DNA from: Pseudarthrobacter sp. AL07 | GTDB lineage: Bacteria; Actinomycetota; Actinomycetes; Actinomycetales; Micrococcaceae | Assembly (NCBI RefSeq): GCF_029960665.1 | Contig: NZ_JASBRB010000013.1 | Coordinates: forward strand, 27,754-91,753 | Reading direction: 5' to 3' | Length of the DNA stretch: 64,000 nucleotides | Made by a program: the position numbers and the translations under genes | Shown: positions 27,641 to 35,655 of the stretch, in pieces | How positions within the stretch are numbered: position 1 is the first letter of the stretch | How the letters are laid out: every line of letters begins with the position of its first letter | The notes under the pieces: generated by a model | What the model was told of the DNA's origin: nothing | The model's input: the letters and a program-made list of their open reading frames with translations, nothing else | Database searches by the model: none

Positions 27641-28134
27641 TATTCGACGACCTCGCCGGTGGTTTCGTAAACCGCAATCTTGCCGATGCGGCGGACGTGC
27701 CGCTCGTCGTTGCTGAACGGCTCAGCCAGAAAGGCCTCGATCAGTTCGGTTGCTTCCTCGACGGTGTGCTGGCGGCCGCCCACGGCTACCACGTTGGCGT
27801 CGTTGTGTTCACGTGCCAGCGTGGCCGTGGAGTGGTTCCAGGCGAGGGCGGCGCGGACGCCCTTGACCTTGTTGGCCGCAATCTGTTCCCCGTTGCCCGA
27901 GCCGCCCAGGACGATGCCGAGGGCGTGGATTCCTGCCTGCTGGTCAGCCACAACGGCGAGCGCTGCGTTGATGCAGAAGGACGGGTAGTCGTCCAGGGCA
28001 TCGTATTCCTTGGGTCCGTGGTCCACTACGTCGTAGCCCTTGGCCGTGAGGTGGCTGACCAGATGGGCGCTGAGTTCCATGCCTGCATGGTCGGTGGCGA
28101 TATGTACCCGCGGGAAGGCAGGGGAAGAAGTCAC
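27640..28134 (-). CDS. rpiB: Ribose-5-phosphate isomerase B
   Basis: RpiB interconverts ribose 5-phosphate and ribulose 5-phosphate in the pentose phosphate pathway. The 164-aa protein has ATDHAGMELS near the N-terminus and GGSGNGEQIAANKVKG. Glu at about residue 83 stands where enterobacterial RpiB uses a cysteine, as in the M. tuberculosis type. The start is GTG at 28134 (MTSSPAFPRVHIATDHAG). It overlaps the Nei gene by one base. Confidence 0.95.
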   Translation of the reverse strand: MTSSPAFPRVHIATDHAGMELSAHLVSHLTAKGYDVVDHGPKEYDALDDYPSFCINAALAVVADQQAGIHALGIVLGGSGNGEQIAANKVKGVRAALAWNHSTATLAREHNDANVVAVGGRQHTVEEATELIEAFLAEPFSNDERHVRRIGKIAVYETTGEVVE

Positions 28135-28212
28135 AGCAGTATCCGTTCGTTTCGGCGCCGGGGGCCAGCAGTGCTGGTTCAGGCCAGGGTCAGATCATCA
28201 CGGACAAGGTTA

Positions 28213-29229
28213 CTAGGACTCAGACTCCGGGGCACGTTCGCCGGACGCACCCCCGTGCGCCCTCGCTGCCACCCGGGTCAGGACTTCAGCCAGCCGCGCT
28301 GCCGACGCCGGGCTGCCGCCGCTGACCGCAATGTTGTGCCCATCCGTTTTATGCACGACGACGGCGGGGCCGCTGCTGACCAGCATCGCGGCGGTACCGC
28401 GATGGTTGCGGTAGCCCCACCCGCCGTAGTCGGCGGCGCGGACGTCCGCAGCGCTGGCGGTGGCGATCGCGTCCGCGGGCACCTCCATGACGGGCAGCAC
28501 GCCGGCCACCAAGACGCGCAGGCCGCTGCGGTCCGCCTTGACGCGGGCGGAGAGGAAGGCCGCGGCCACAACGGCGAGGGCAGCCACCAGCGCCCCGAGC
28601 CATGGTTGTGCCACTGCGATCAGCGCCGCAGGAAACAGGCTGGCGACGGCGATCATTACAAAGACCGAGCTCCGGGCGTGCACCCACAGCCGGAGCGTGT
28701 CTCCGGCAAGCTCCGGGTCAAGTTCGCGGGCGAGGGCCCGTTCCAGGGCCCGGTCGTCGTCGAGCGACCACTGCCGGTCGGCTTTGAAGACGAACCCCAT
28801 GGTGACGCCCAGCGACACCGCGGCCCCGCTGCCCAAGGCAAGGACCGTGAGGTCCACCCGGGACTCCCGGGCATCAGCGAGGCCGGTCTGGCCCACCAGC
28901 CCGGCGGCCAGGACGCTAGTGATGAACAGGCTCAGGAACAGGCCCGTTCCCATCATGATCCGGCGCATCACCGCCGGCCGGGACACGGGCACCGCCTGGG
29001 ACAGCACCAGCCACCCTGCGCCGATGATGAGCAGCGCGCCGCCGGCCGCGTAGGCGCCGAAAGGGGCAAAGGCGGCACCGCCGTCGGCCGTCCAGCCGAT
29101 CGCCACGGGGTCCGGAAGATCGGGCCGCAGCAAAAAGGCGCAGAACACAAAAGCCGCCGCCAGCACCACGGGAAAGCCCACTGCGAAGCGCAACGCCCTG
29201 GCATCCACCGAATCCCGGAACTTTCCCAT
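28213..29229 (-). CDS. DUF1648 domain membrane protein
   Basis: A 338-aa membrane protein with about six membrane segments, the first ones at about 15-35, 58-80 and 98-118 and two more at about 186-230, then a roughly 100-residue soluble C-terminal domain (GVLPVMEVPADAIATASAAD, GWGYRNHRGTAAML). The segment RPDLPDPVAIGWTADGGA is the DUF1648 signature. Function is unknown. TAGCGT lies 6 nt before the ATG with no ribosome-binding site, so it is probably leaderless. It is divergent from pepN. Confidence 0.82.
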   Translation of the reverse strand: MGKFRDSVDARALRFAVGFPVVLAAAFVFCAFLLRPDLPDPVAIGWTADGGAAFAPFGAYAAGGALLIIGAGWLVLSQAVPVSRPAVMRRIMMGTGLFLSLFITSVLAAGLVGQTGLADARESRVDLTVLALGSGAAVSLGVTMGFVFKADRQWSLDDDRALERALARELDPELAGDTLRLWVHARSSVFVMIAVASLFPAALIAVAQPWLGALVAALAVVAAAFLSARVKADRSGLRVLVAGVLPVMEVPADAIATASAADVRAADYGGWGYRNHRGTAAMLVSSGPAVVVHKTDGHNIAVSGGSPASAARLAEVLTRVAARAHGGASGERAPESES

Positions 29230-29235
29230 GCCTTA

Positions 29236-29241
29236 ACGCTA
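29236..29241 (-). promoter_or_regulatory. -10 box for leaderless DUF1648 gene
   Basis: TAGCGT on the minus strand, 6 nt before the ATG at 29229. Confidence 0.5.
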
Positions 29242-29330
29242 CTCCCGCCGGAGGCCGTGACAGAATGACTTCACCGTGCCGGTGCAGGCCACCGCCCGCC
29301 GGCAACCGCAACCCCTTCTGGAGGTCCCAC

Positions 29331-31907
29331 TTGCCAGGTATGAACCTGACTCGCGCCGAAGCCCGCGAGCGTGCCGAACTCATCAACGTTGACTCCTACG
29401 ATGTCATCCTGGACCTGACCAAGGGCGAGAAGGTCTTCGGGACCACCACCACGGTGAGGTTCACGGCAGTGCCGGGTTCCGCTACATTTATCGATGCCGT
29501 CACCCACACCGTGCACAGCGTCACGCTCAACGGGCGCGCGCTCGACCCTGCCGTAGTCTCCGACGGCGTCCGGATCCAGCTCCAAGAACTGGCTGGCTCC
29601 AACGAACTCACCGTGGTGGCCGACGCGCCGTACATGAACACCGGCGAAGGCCTGCACCGCTTTGTGGATCCTGTGGACCAGGAGGTGTACCTGTACACGC
29701 AGTTCGAGGTTCCCGATTCGCGCCGCATGTTCGCGGTGTTTGAGCAGCCCGACCTCAAGGGGACCTTCAGGTTTACGGTCACGGCGCCCTCGCACTGGGA
29801 TGTCATCTCCAACTCCCCCACCCCTGCCCCCGTGGAAGCCACGCCAGGGACGGACGGCGGCGCCCGCTCGGTCTGGACGTTCGCCGCCACGCCGCGGCTG
29901 TCCTCCTACGTCACCGCCCTGATCGCCGGCCCGTACCAGGCTGTCCGGTCCGAGGTCACCAGTTCCGACGGGCGTGTGATCCCGCTGGGGGTCTTTGCCC
30001 GGAAGTCGCTGATGCAGTACCTCGACGCGGACAACATCTTTGAGCTGACCCGCCAAGGCTTCGAATTCTTCGAGGCGCAGTTCGGTTTCCCGTACCCGTT
30101 CGAGAAGTACGACCAGCTGTTCGTTCCGGAGTTCAACGCAGGCGCCATGGAGAATGCCGGTGCGGTGACCATCCTCGAAGGCTACGTTTTCCGGAGCAAG
30201 GTGACCGGTGCGCAGATCGAGCGCCGGGCCATCACCGTGTTGCACGAACTCGCCCACATGTGGTTTGGCGATCTGGTGACCATGCGCTGGTGGAACGACC
30301 TCTGGCTCAACGAATCCTTTGCCGAATACATGTCCCACCTCGCCGCCGTGGAAAACACGTCGTTCACAAGCGCCTGGACCACTTTTGCCTCGGTGGAGAA
30401 GTCCTGGGCCTACCGCCAGGACCAGCTGCCCACCACGCACCCGATCTTCGCCGACATCAGCGACCTTCAGGACGTCGAGGTCAACTTCGATGGCATCACG
30501 TACGCCAAGGGCGCCTCTGTCCTGCGCCAGCTGGTGGCGTGGGTAGGGCCGGAGCAGTTTATGGCCGGGGTCCGGGAGTACTTCGCCAAGCACGCGTGGC
30601 AGAACACCGAACTCAGCGACCTGATGGTGGAGCTGGAGAAGGCCAGCGGCCGCGACCTGGACCAGTGGGGCCGGCTCTGGCTGGAGACCGCCGGCGTCAA
30701 TACGCTCAAGCCGGAGCTCGCTGTGGACGGCTCCGGGACGCTGACATCCTTCACCATCGTGCAGTCAGCCGTCGAGGACTGGCCCACCATCCGTCCGCAC
30801 CGGCTTGCCGTCGGTTTCTACAACCTGAACAGCGCGGGCAAGCTGGAGCGCGTGCACCGCGAGGAGCTCGACGTCGACGGCGAACGAACCGAGGTGCCGG
30901 CACTGGCGGGCCTGGCCCAGCCTGACCTGATCCTGGTTAACGACGACGATCTCGCCTACGCGAAGGTCCGGCTGGACGAGAAGTCCCTCGCCACGGCAAC
31001 GGCGCACCTGAAAGACTTCAGCGAGAGCCTGCCGCGTACCCTGGTGTGGAACTCCGCCTGGGACGCTGCCCGCGACGGCGAGTCCCCCGCGCGCCGGTAC
31101 GTGGAGCTGGTCCTGGCCAACGTGGCCGCAGAATCGGATTCCTCGGTGATCCTGGTGCAGCTGCGCCAGCTGGCCACCACGCTGAACTTCTATGTGGCCG
31201 AGGAGCATCGCGCGGCCACCACGGTCACCGCCGTGGACGCGCTGTGGGATCTTGCCAGCGCTGCACTCGGCGGGTCCGATGCCCAGCTGCAGTTTGTGAA
31301 GTCGTTTGCCCTGTTGGCCCGCAGCTCAGGCCAGCTGGACACCGTGGCCGGGCTGCTGGACGGCACCGCGACTCTGGAGGGGCTGACCGTGGACCAGGAC
31401 CTGCGCTGGGAGCTGCTGACGTCTCTGGTGGCCGGTGGCCGGCTGGGCCAGGCTGAGATCGCTGCTGAACTGGAACACGACAACACCGCGAGTGGACAGA
31501 ACGCCGCGGCCCTGGCCACGGCGGCCATCCCCACCGCCGAAGCCAAGGCCGCCGCCTGGGACTCGATAGTGGTCACGGGAGAACTCTCCAATGCGCTCCA
31601 AGGTTCAGCGGTCAATGGCTTTATGCGCGTGCTGGACCGTTCGCTGCTGGAACCGTATGCGGAAAAGTACTTCGAGGCTGTTCCCTCGATCGTGGCAAAC
31701 CGCACACACGCACTCGCCCAGCAGATCGTCGTCGGGCTTTACCCTGCGCTGCTGACTACGCAGGCAACGGTGGACCGGACGGATGCTTTCCTGGCAGGCC
31801 TTCCGGCCGACAGCGCCGCACTGCGGCGCATGATGCTGGAAAACCGCGACGGCGTGGCCCGGGCCCTGCGGGCACGCTCGGCCGACGTGCTGCCTGGCGA
31901 AGCCTAG
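29331..31907 (+). CDS. pepN: Aminopeptidase N (M1 family)
   Basis: A zinc metallopeptidase removing N-terminal residues from peptides in the cytosol. The 858-aa sequence has the exopeptidase motif GAMEN in FNAGAMENAGAVT, the zinc site HELAHMWFGD with His305 and His309, and Glu328 in LNESFAEY, then an ERAP1-like C-terminal domain. I chose the TTG at 29331 (MPGMNLTRAEARERA): GGAGGT lies 5 nt upstream and the N-terminus matches actinobacterial PepN. The ATG at 29340 would be 14 nt from the same site. The -10 box of the next gene overlaps the pepN stop. Confidence 0.95.
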   Translation: MPGMNLTRAEARERAELINVDSYDVILDLTKGEKVFGTTTTVRFTAVPGSATFIDAVTHTVHSVTLNGRALDPAVVSDGVRIQLQELAGSNELTVVADAPYMNTGEGLHRFVDPVDQEVYLYTQFEVPDSRRMFAVFEQPDLKGTFRFTVTAPSHWDVISNSPTPAPVEATPGTDGGARSVWTFAATPRLSSYVTALIAGPYQAVRSEVTSSDGRVIPLGVFARKSLMQYLDADNIFELTRQGFEFFEAQFGFPYPFEKYDQLFVPEFNAGAMENAGAVTILEGYVFRSKVTGAQIERRAITVLHELAHMWFGDLVTMRWWNDLWLNESFAEYMSHLAAVENTSFTSAWTTFASVEKSWAYRQDQLPTTHPIFADISDLQDVEVNFDGITYAKGASVLRQLVAWVGPEQFMAGVREYFAKHAWQNTELSDLMVELEKASGRDLDQWGRLWLETAGVNTLKPELAVDGSGTLTSFTIVQSAVEDWPTIRPHRLAVGFYNLNSAGKLERVHREELDVDGERTEVPALAGLAQPDLILVNDDDLAYAKVRLDEKSLATATAHLKDFSESLPRTLVWNSAWDAARDGESPARRYVELVLANVAAESDSSVILVQLRQLATTLNFYVAEEHRAATTVTAVDALWDLASAALGGSDAQLQFVKSFALLARSSGQLDTVAGLLDGTATLEGLTVDQDLRWELLTSLVAGGRLGQAEIAAELEHDNTASGQNAAALATAAIPTAEAKAAAWDSIVVTGELSNALQGSAVNGFMRVLDRSLLEPYAEKYFEAVPSIVANRTHALAQQIVVGLYPALLTTQATVDRTDAFLAGLPADSAALRRMMLENRDGVARALRARSADVLPGEA

Positions 31908-31910
31908 GCT
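31905..31910 (+). promoter_or_regulatory. -10 box for leaderless osmC-like gene
   Basis: TAGGCT, 6 nt before the GTG at 31917; its first three bases are the pepN stop codon. Confidence 0.5.
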
Positions 31911-31916
31911 GGCGCC

Positions 31917-32390
31917 GTGGGCCTGGGCGAGCACCACTATTCCCTGACGGTGCAGTGGACCGGCAACCTGGGTAACGGCACGTCGTCGTACCGGGGCTAC
32001 TCACGGGACCACGACATCCGGATCCCCGGGCTGCCGGTCCTGCCCGGTTCCGCCGATCCGACGTTCCATGGGGACCGTGACCGCTACAACCCGGAGCAGC
32101 TGCTCCTGGCGGCGCTGGCGCAGTGCCACATGCTGTCGTTCCTGCATGTGGCGGTGAAGCACGGGGTTGTGGTGACCGGCTATCAGGACGACGCCACCGG
32201 TGTGATGCGCCTGAACCGCGACGGCAGCGGACAGTTTGAGTCCGTCACGTTGAACCCGCGGGTCACCGTGGTGGACGCGGCCCATGTGGATCTGGCCGAA
32301 CGGCTGCACCGCGAAGCCAACGCGGTCTGTTTCATCGCCCGGAGCGTCAACTTCGCCGTGCATCATTCACCCGTGACTGTGGTGGCCTGA
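31917..32390 (+). CDS. OsmC family peroxiredoxin-like protein
   Basis: A 157-aa OsmC/Ohr-fold protein. Family members reduce organic hydroperoxides with two cysteines. One cysteine lies in LAALAQCHMLSFLHVA and the second in HREANAVCFIARS, the usual two positions, and RYNPEQLL is the conserved pre-helix segment. It belongs to the OsmC branch rather than Ohr by its SRDHDIRIPG beginning, though I could not test this. The start GTG has no ribosome-binding site but a TAGGCT box 6 nt upstream. Confidence 0.88.
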   Translation: MGLGEHHYSLTVQWTGNLGNGTSSYRGYSRDHDIRIPGLPVLPGSADPTFHGDRDRYNPEQLLLAALAQCHMLSFLHVAVKHGVVVTGYQDDATGVMRLNRDGSGQFESVTLNPRVTVVDAAHVDLAERLHREANAVCFIARSVNFAVHHSPVTVVA

Positions 32391-32573
32391 CAGGAGTTCA
32401 CCGGCCGTGCCGAGCGAACGGGCCGCGTTGACCCACCGGACACCGTTTGGCGCTTCCGTCGCGGATTCGCCGGCCAGGCACGTAACTGCGTGACCTGCGG
32501 AAACGGCCTGCCGGGCGATTTCAGTGGAGCGAAAGGCAGTTCCACCCAGACTGAGGATGCGTCCGGGGCCGGG
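32367..32573 (-). pseudogene. Remnant of an NAD-dependent epimerase/dehydratase gene
   Basis: On the minus strand one frame reads GRILSLGGTAFRSTEIARQ followed by AVSAGHAVTCLAGESATEAP and GVRWVNAARSLGTAGELL. This is the N-terminal Rossmann half (GGTAF glycine-rich loop, beta-2 VTCLA) of an NAD-dependent epimerase. A TAG stands just before it (32574-32576), no start codon is present, and the frame ends after about 65 codons inside the 3' end of the osmC-like gene. The remaining 250 or so residues of the family are absent. Confidence 0.7.
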
Positions 32574-32606
32574 CTACGGCGCTAGGGTTGAAAGGGAATA
32601 GAGCCT

Positions 32607-33377
32607 ATGCCGCGGGCGAAACCTGTGCATTGGGCCGATCTCATCCCCCGGCCGCCGCCGGTGACCCCCAGGAGTTTTGCCTCAATGTTCAGCACGATGT
32701 CGCTTACACCCCCGCCCCTCACCGCGCAGCCCGACGGCGTCAGCATCACAGGGATCGCAATCAGCCTTGGCGTCGGAATCGCTGTCTGGCTGGTGGCGAC
32801 GTTCGTGATTTCGCGGATCAGCAAGCGCGTGGCCGCGGGCAGCAATTTCTTCAAGAAACCGCATTTCAAGTGGGTTGCCCCCGCGCTGCGGGCATTGGAC
32901 CATGAACGCCGGGTGCAGCGGGCGGAGACCATCGGTTCCCTGCTCAACAGCATCGTGGGCGTGCTGGTGGCCGTGATCACCATCATGTATGTGCTCCAGA
33001 ACCTGGACATCAACATCGCACCGCTGTTGACCAGCGTCGGGATCCTGGGTATCGCCATCGGTTTTGGCGCCCAACAGCTGATCCGTGACTTCCTTGCTGG
33101 CATCTTCATCACGATTGAGGACCAGTTCGGCATCGGCGATATTATTGAAACCAGCGAGGTGGTGGGCATAGTCGAGTCCATGGGCTTGCGCATCACGCGG
33201 GTCCGGTCGGAGGACGGCGCCATCTGGTACCTCCGCAATGGCGAGATCCTTCGCGTCGGCAACCGTTCGCAGGGCAAGTACGTGCCGGTGCCGGACCTGC
33301 CGGTCGCCGGGCAGGACACTGCTCTGAGTGTGCCTGCCACCGAGGCGCAAAAGACTGAGCAAAAGGCCGGAGAATAG
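32607..33377 (+). CDS. Mechanosensitive ion channel, MscS family (short)
   Basis: A 256-aa MscS-type channel protecting against hypo-osmotic shock. It has an N-terminal membrane segment (about 45-68), a second (about 115-135) and a pore helix with VGILGIAIGFGAQQLIRDFL, followed by the beta domain with GDIIETSEVVGIVESMGLR. The C-terminus is short and lacks most of the cage domain after NRSQGKYVPVP. GAAAGGGA lies before the ATG. The globin gene starts 4 nt after its stop. Confidence 0.9.
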   Translation: MPRAKPVHWADLIPRPPPVTPRSFASMFSTMSLTPPPLTAQPDGVSITGIAISLGVGIAVWLVATFVISRISKRVAAGSNFFKKPHFKWVAPALRALDHERRVQRAETIGSLLNSIVGVLVAVITIMYVLQNLDINIAPLLTSVGILGIAIGFGAQQLIRDFLAGIFITIEDQFGIGDIIETSEVVGIVESMGLRITRVRSEDGAIWYLRNGEILRVGNRSQGKYVPVPDLPVAGQDTALSVPATEAQKTEQKAGE

Positions 33378-33381
33378 AGAT

Positions 33382-33834
33382 ATGTCTATACCCGCCGAGC
33401 CGCAGAAGCCACGCCAGCTCATGCAGAACGATCCCTTCAGCCAGCCCGGCTACACGGAGAACTTCTACGATGCCGTGGGCGGACACCCCACGTTCGTCAA
33501 GCTGATCGATGTCTTTTATGACGGCGTTGCCACGGACCCGCTGTTGCGCCCGATGTACCCGGAGGAGGACCTTGAGCCGGCCAAGCGGCGGTTCCTGATG
33601 TTCCTGGAGCAGTACTGGGGCGGCCCCACCACGTACGGCGAGGAGCGCGGCCACCCCCGTCTGCGGATGCGCCACATGCCGTTCCGGGTCACGCCGGAGG
33701 CCAAGGACCGCTGGCTGTTCCACATGCGGACGGCCGTCGATTCCCTGGAACTGCCTCCCCTCTATGAGGGAACGCTCTGGGACTACATGGACCGTGCCGC
33801 GCTGTCCATGGTGAACAGCCCCTCGGACGCCTGA
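33382..33834 (+). CDS. glbO: Group II truncated haemoglobin (TrHbO type)
   Basis: A 150-aa truncated globin, probably binding O2 or detoxifying NO/peroxide. Marks are FYDAVGGHPTFVKLIDVFYD, LRPMYPEEDL, FLEQYWGGPTTY, the proximal His in RLRMRHMPFRV and the conserved TrpG8 in DRWLFHM. The start is the ATG at 33382, with GGAG upstream inside the end of the MscS gene; they appear to be co-transcribed. It faces the hypothetical gene at 33895. Confidence 0.93.
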   Translation: MSIPAEPQKPRQLMQNDPFSQPGYTENFYDAVGGHPTFVKLIDVFYDGVATDPLLRPMYPEEDLEPAKRRFLMFLEQYWGGPTTYGEERGHPRLRMRHMPFRVTPEAKDRWLFHMRTAVDSLELPPLYEGTLWDYMDRAALSMVNSPSDA

Positions 33835-33894
33835 CGCCTATGCTCCGCATACGGGGCTGGAGTCTTAGCCCGTACGACGGCGGCTGGCCGGGTG

Positions 33895-34551
33895 CTAGAG
33901 GCCGTTGCCGGTCCGCGCCAGGACGTGACCGCGCGGACCACTGAGGCGGAACCAGCGGCCCGCCCGGTACAGCTTCTGGTCCGCGTCTGCGAGGAATCCC
34001 AGGGTGAGTGCGGCGAATGCAGCCCCTGCCGGGAGGCCGGAGTCATCAAGGGCCCGGCCCCACACAGCGGCGCGTGCGTTGTTGACGATCAGTGCCCCCG
34101 GCTGGGCAGGCATGATGCCCGCCACCTCGGTGATGCCGGCCTCAGCCGCGCGCCGGAGTTCGGCATCCGACAACACACCCACCAGCTCCCATCCGGTGCG
34201 CGGTGCGCCGACGCCCGTCCACGATTCGGTGACCGTGGACGGCGGAATCGGCAGCTCGACGTCGTCCTCTCCTGCCCTGGCAAGCCGGTCCAGGACGGCC
34301 GAGAGGGGCACCGTCACGTCAATCGCTGACGGTTCCGCCAGCGCTATGGTGCGCAGGCCAAGGATAGTGGGGGTGGATTCGCCCAGCAGGCGGGGCCGCA
34401 GAACGCACACGTAGGCCGCCAGAACGGAACCAGCAGCCTGAAGCCGGATGGCGCCGTCGTCGACGGTCTTGGCACGGGTGGTGAACGTGCGCAGATCCGC
34501 GAGATCACGCGGGTCGGCGAACCGGAAGGACTTCGTTAGTAGGTCAGACAC
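33895..34551 (-). CDS. Conserved hypothetical protein
   Basis: A 218-aa protein I cannot assign to a characterised family. It is cytosolic in composition, begins MSDLLTKSFRFADPRDLADL, has a hydrophobic middle (AAGSVLAAYVCVLRPRLLGE) and ends in GRWFRLSGPRGHVLARTG. Codon and amino-acid composition are normal for the window. The GTG at 34551 is chosen because the frame upstream runs into the divergent tesB gene on the opposite strand. The gene is convergent with glbO. Confidence 0.75.
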   Translation of the reverse strand: MSDLLTKSFRFADPRDLADLRTFTTRAKTVDDGAIRLQAAGSVLAAYVCVLRPRLLGESTPTILGLRTIALAEPSAIDVTVPLSAVLDRLARAGEDDVELPIPPSTVTESWTGVGAPRTGWELVGVLSDAELRRAAEAGITEVAGIMPAQPGALIVNNARAAVWGRALDDSGLPAGAAFAALTLGFLADADQKLYRAGRWFRLSGPRGHVLARTGNGL

Positions 34552-34602
34552 ACTAAGAACACTACCGGCTGAAGCCTGGTTGAGCAGCGGCAGGGCGACG
34601 TC

Positions 34603-34608
34603 TAGAGT
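34603..34608 (+). promoter_or_regulatory. -10 box for leaderless tesB
   Basis: TAGAGT, 6 nt before the ATG at 34615. Confidence 0.5.
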
Positions 34609-34614
34609 CAATCC

Positions 34615-35595
34615 ATGACTGAAGCCGAAACCGGACTGCTGGCGCCACCCAGCGGCGACCCCACCGAAACGCTCATCCAGCTCCTTGACCTCGGTGAGCT
34701 TGAAGGCGCCCGGACCGATGAGGACATCTTCCTGGGCCCATCGCAGCAGCAGCCCCGGCAGCGCGTTTTCGGTGGGCAGGTTCTGGCCCAGTCGCTGGTC
34801 GCTTCCATGAGGACGGTGGACCCGGAACGGTTTGTCCATTCCATGCACGGCTATTTCCTCAGGCCAGGAGACGCCAACAAGCCCATCACATTCGGTGTCC
34901 AGCGCCTGCGTGACGGCCGGTCCTTTTCGGCCAGGCGTGTCCATGCCTATCAGGAAGGTGTGCCCATCCTGTCGATGATCGCCTCGTTCCAGGATCTGGA
35001 CGAAGGGCTCGACCACGAATCCAAGATGCCCGCCAACATTCCCGATCCTGAGTCGCTGCCGAGCACGGCCGATCTGCTGGGTAAGTTCGACCACCCGATC
35101 GCCCAGCACTGGGCATATGAGCGGCCCTTTGATATCCGACACGTTGACCCGCCGCTGTACGTCTCGGCCAAGGGCAAGAAGGAGGCCAGTAACCTTGTCT
35201 GGATGAAGACGTTCGGGCCCATGCCGGATGATTCGAACCTGCACCGGGCCGCCCTGGCCTACGCCAGCGACTACACGCTACTGGAGTCCATCCTGCGCCG
35301 CCACGGGCTGAGCTGGATCACGCCCGGTATGAGTGTCGCCAGCCTGGACCACGCCATGTGGTGGCATCGCCCCGCCCGGGTGGACGAATGGCTGCTCTAC
35401 GTCCAGGAATCGCCCAGCGCCCAGGGAGCCCGCGGCCTCGCCACGGGCAAGATCTTCAACCGGGCCGGGCAGCACGTTGCCTCCGTGGCGCAGGAGGGCA
35501 TGGTCCGGGTGCCCACGGACCTGAAGAACAAAGTAGTTGGCGCCCTACAGTCCAAAGTCCTGGAGCACCAGATCCGCAAGGCCGGGCGAGGCTGA
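34615..35595 (+). CDS. tesB: Acyl-CoA thioesterase II
   Basis: TesB hydrolyses medium- and long-chain acyl-CoA. The 326-aa double hot-dog protein has QRVFGGQVLAQSL and HSMHGYFLRPGD in the first domain, and LDHAMWWHRPARVDEWLLY with the catalytic Asp in the second, followed by ARGLATGKIFNRAGQHVASV. The ATG is 6 nt from a TAGAGT box, with no ribosome-binding site. It is convergent with ettA across a strong hairpin. Confidence 0.95.
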   Translation: MTEAETGLLAPPSGDPTETLIQLLDLGELEGARTDEDIFLGPSQQQPRQRVFGGQVLAQSLVASMRTVDPERFVHSMHGYFLRPGDANKPITFGVQRLRDGRSFSARRVHAYQEGVPILSMIASFQDLDEGLDHESKMPANIPDPESLPSTADLLGKFDHPIAQHWAYERPFDIRHVDPPLYVSAKGKKEASNLVWMKTFGPMPDDSNLHRAALAYASDYTLLESILRRHGLSWITPGMSVASLDHAMWWHRPARVDEWLLYVQESPSAQGARGLATGKIFNRAGQHVASVAQEGMVRVPTDLKNKVVGALQSKVLEHQIRKAGRG

Positions 35596-35613
35596 GCTGA
35601 CGCGGGCAGCAGA

Positions 35614-35645
35614 AAGGCCGGCACCCTTGAAGGGGTGCCGGCCTT
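35614..35645. terminator. tesB/ettA bidirectional terminator
   Basis: AAGGCCGGCACCC (35614-35626) pairs with GGGTGCCGGCCTT (35633-35645), loop of 6, then ATCTTTG. It lies between convergent genes. Confidence 0.85.
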
Positions 35646-35655
35646 ATCTTTGCGA

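Noticed and set aside
29271..30593. 440-aa minus-strand frame opposite pepN
   Set aside because: Shadow of pepN, whose catalytic motifs are intact on the plus strand.
32363..32545. 60-aa minus-strand frame after the osmC-like gene
   Set aside because: The recognisable epimerase remnant is in another frame of the same strand; this frame has no meaning.
34552..35244. 231-residue N-terminal extension of the hypothetical protein at 33895
   Set aside because: It is antisense to tesB and reads as nonsense.
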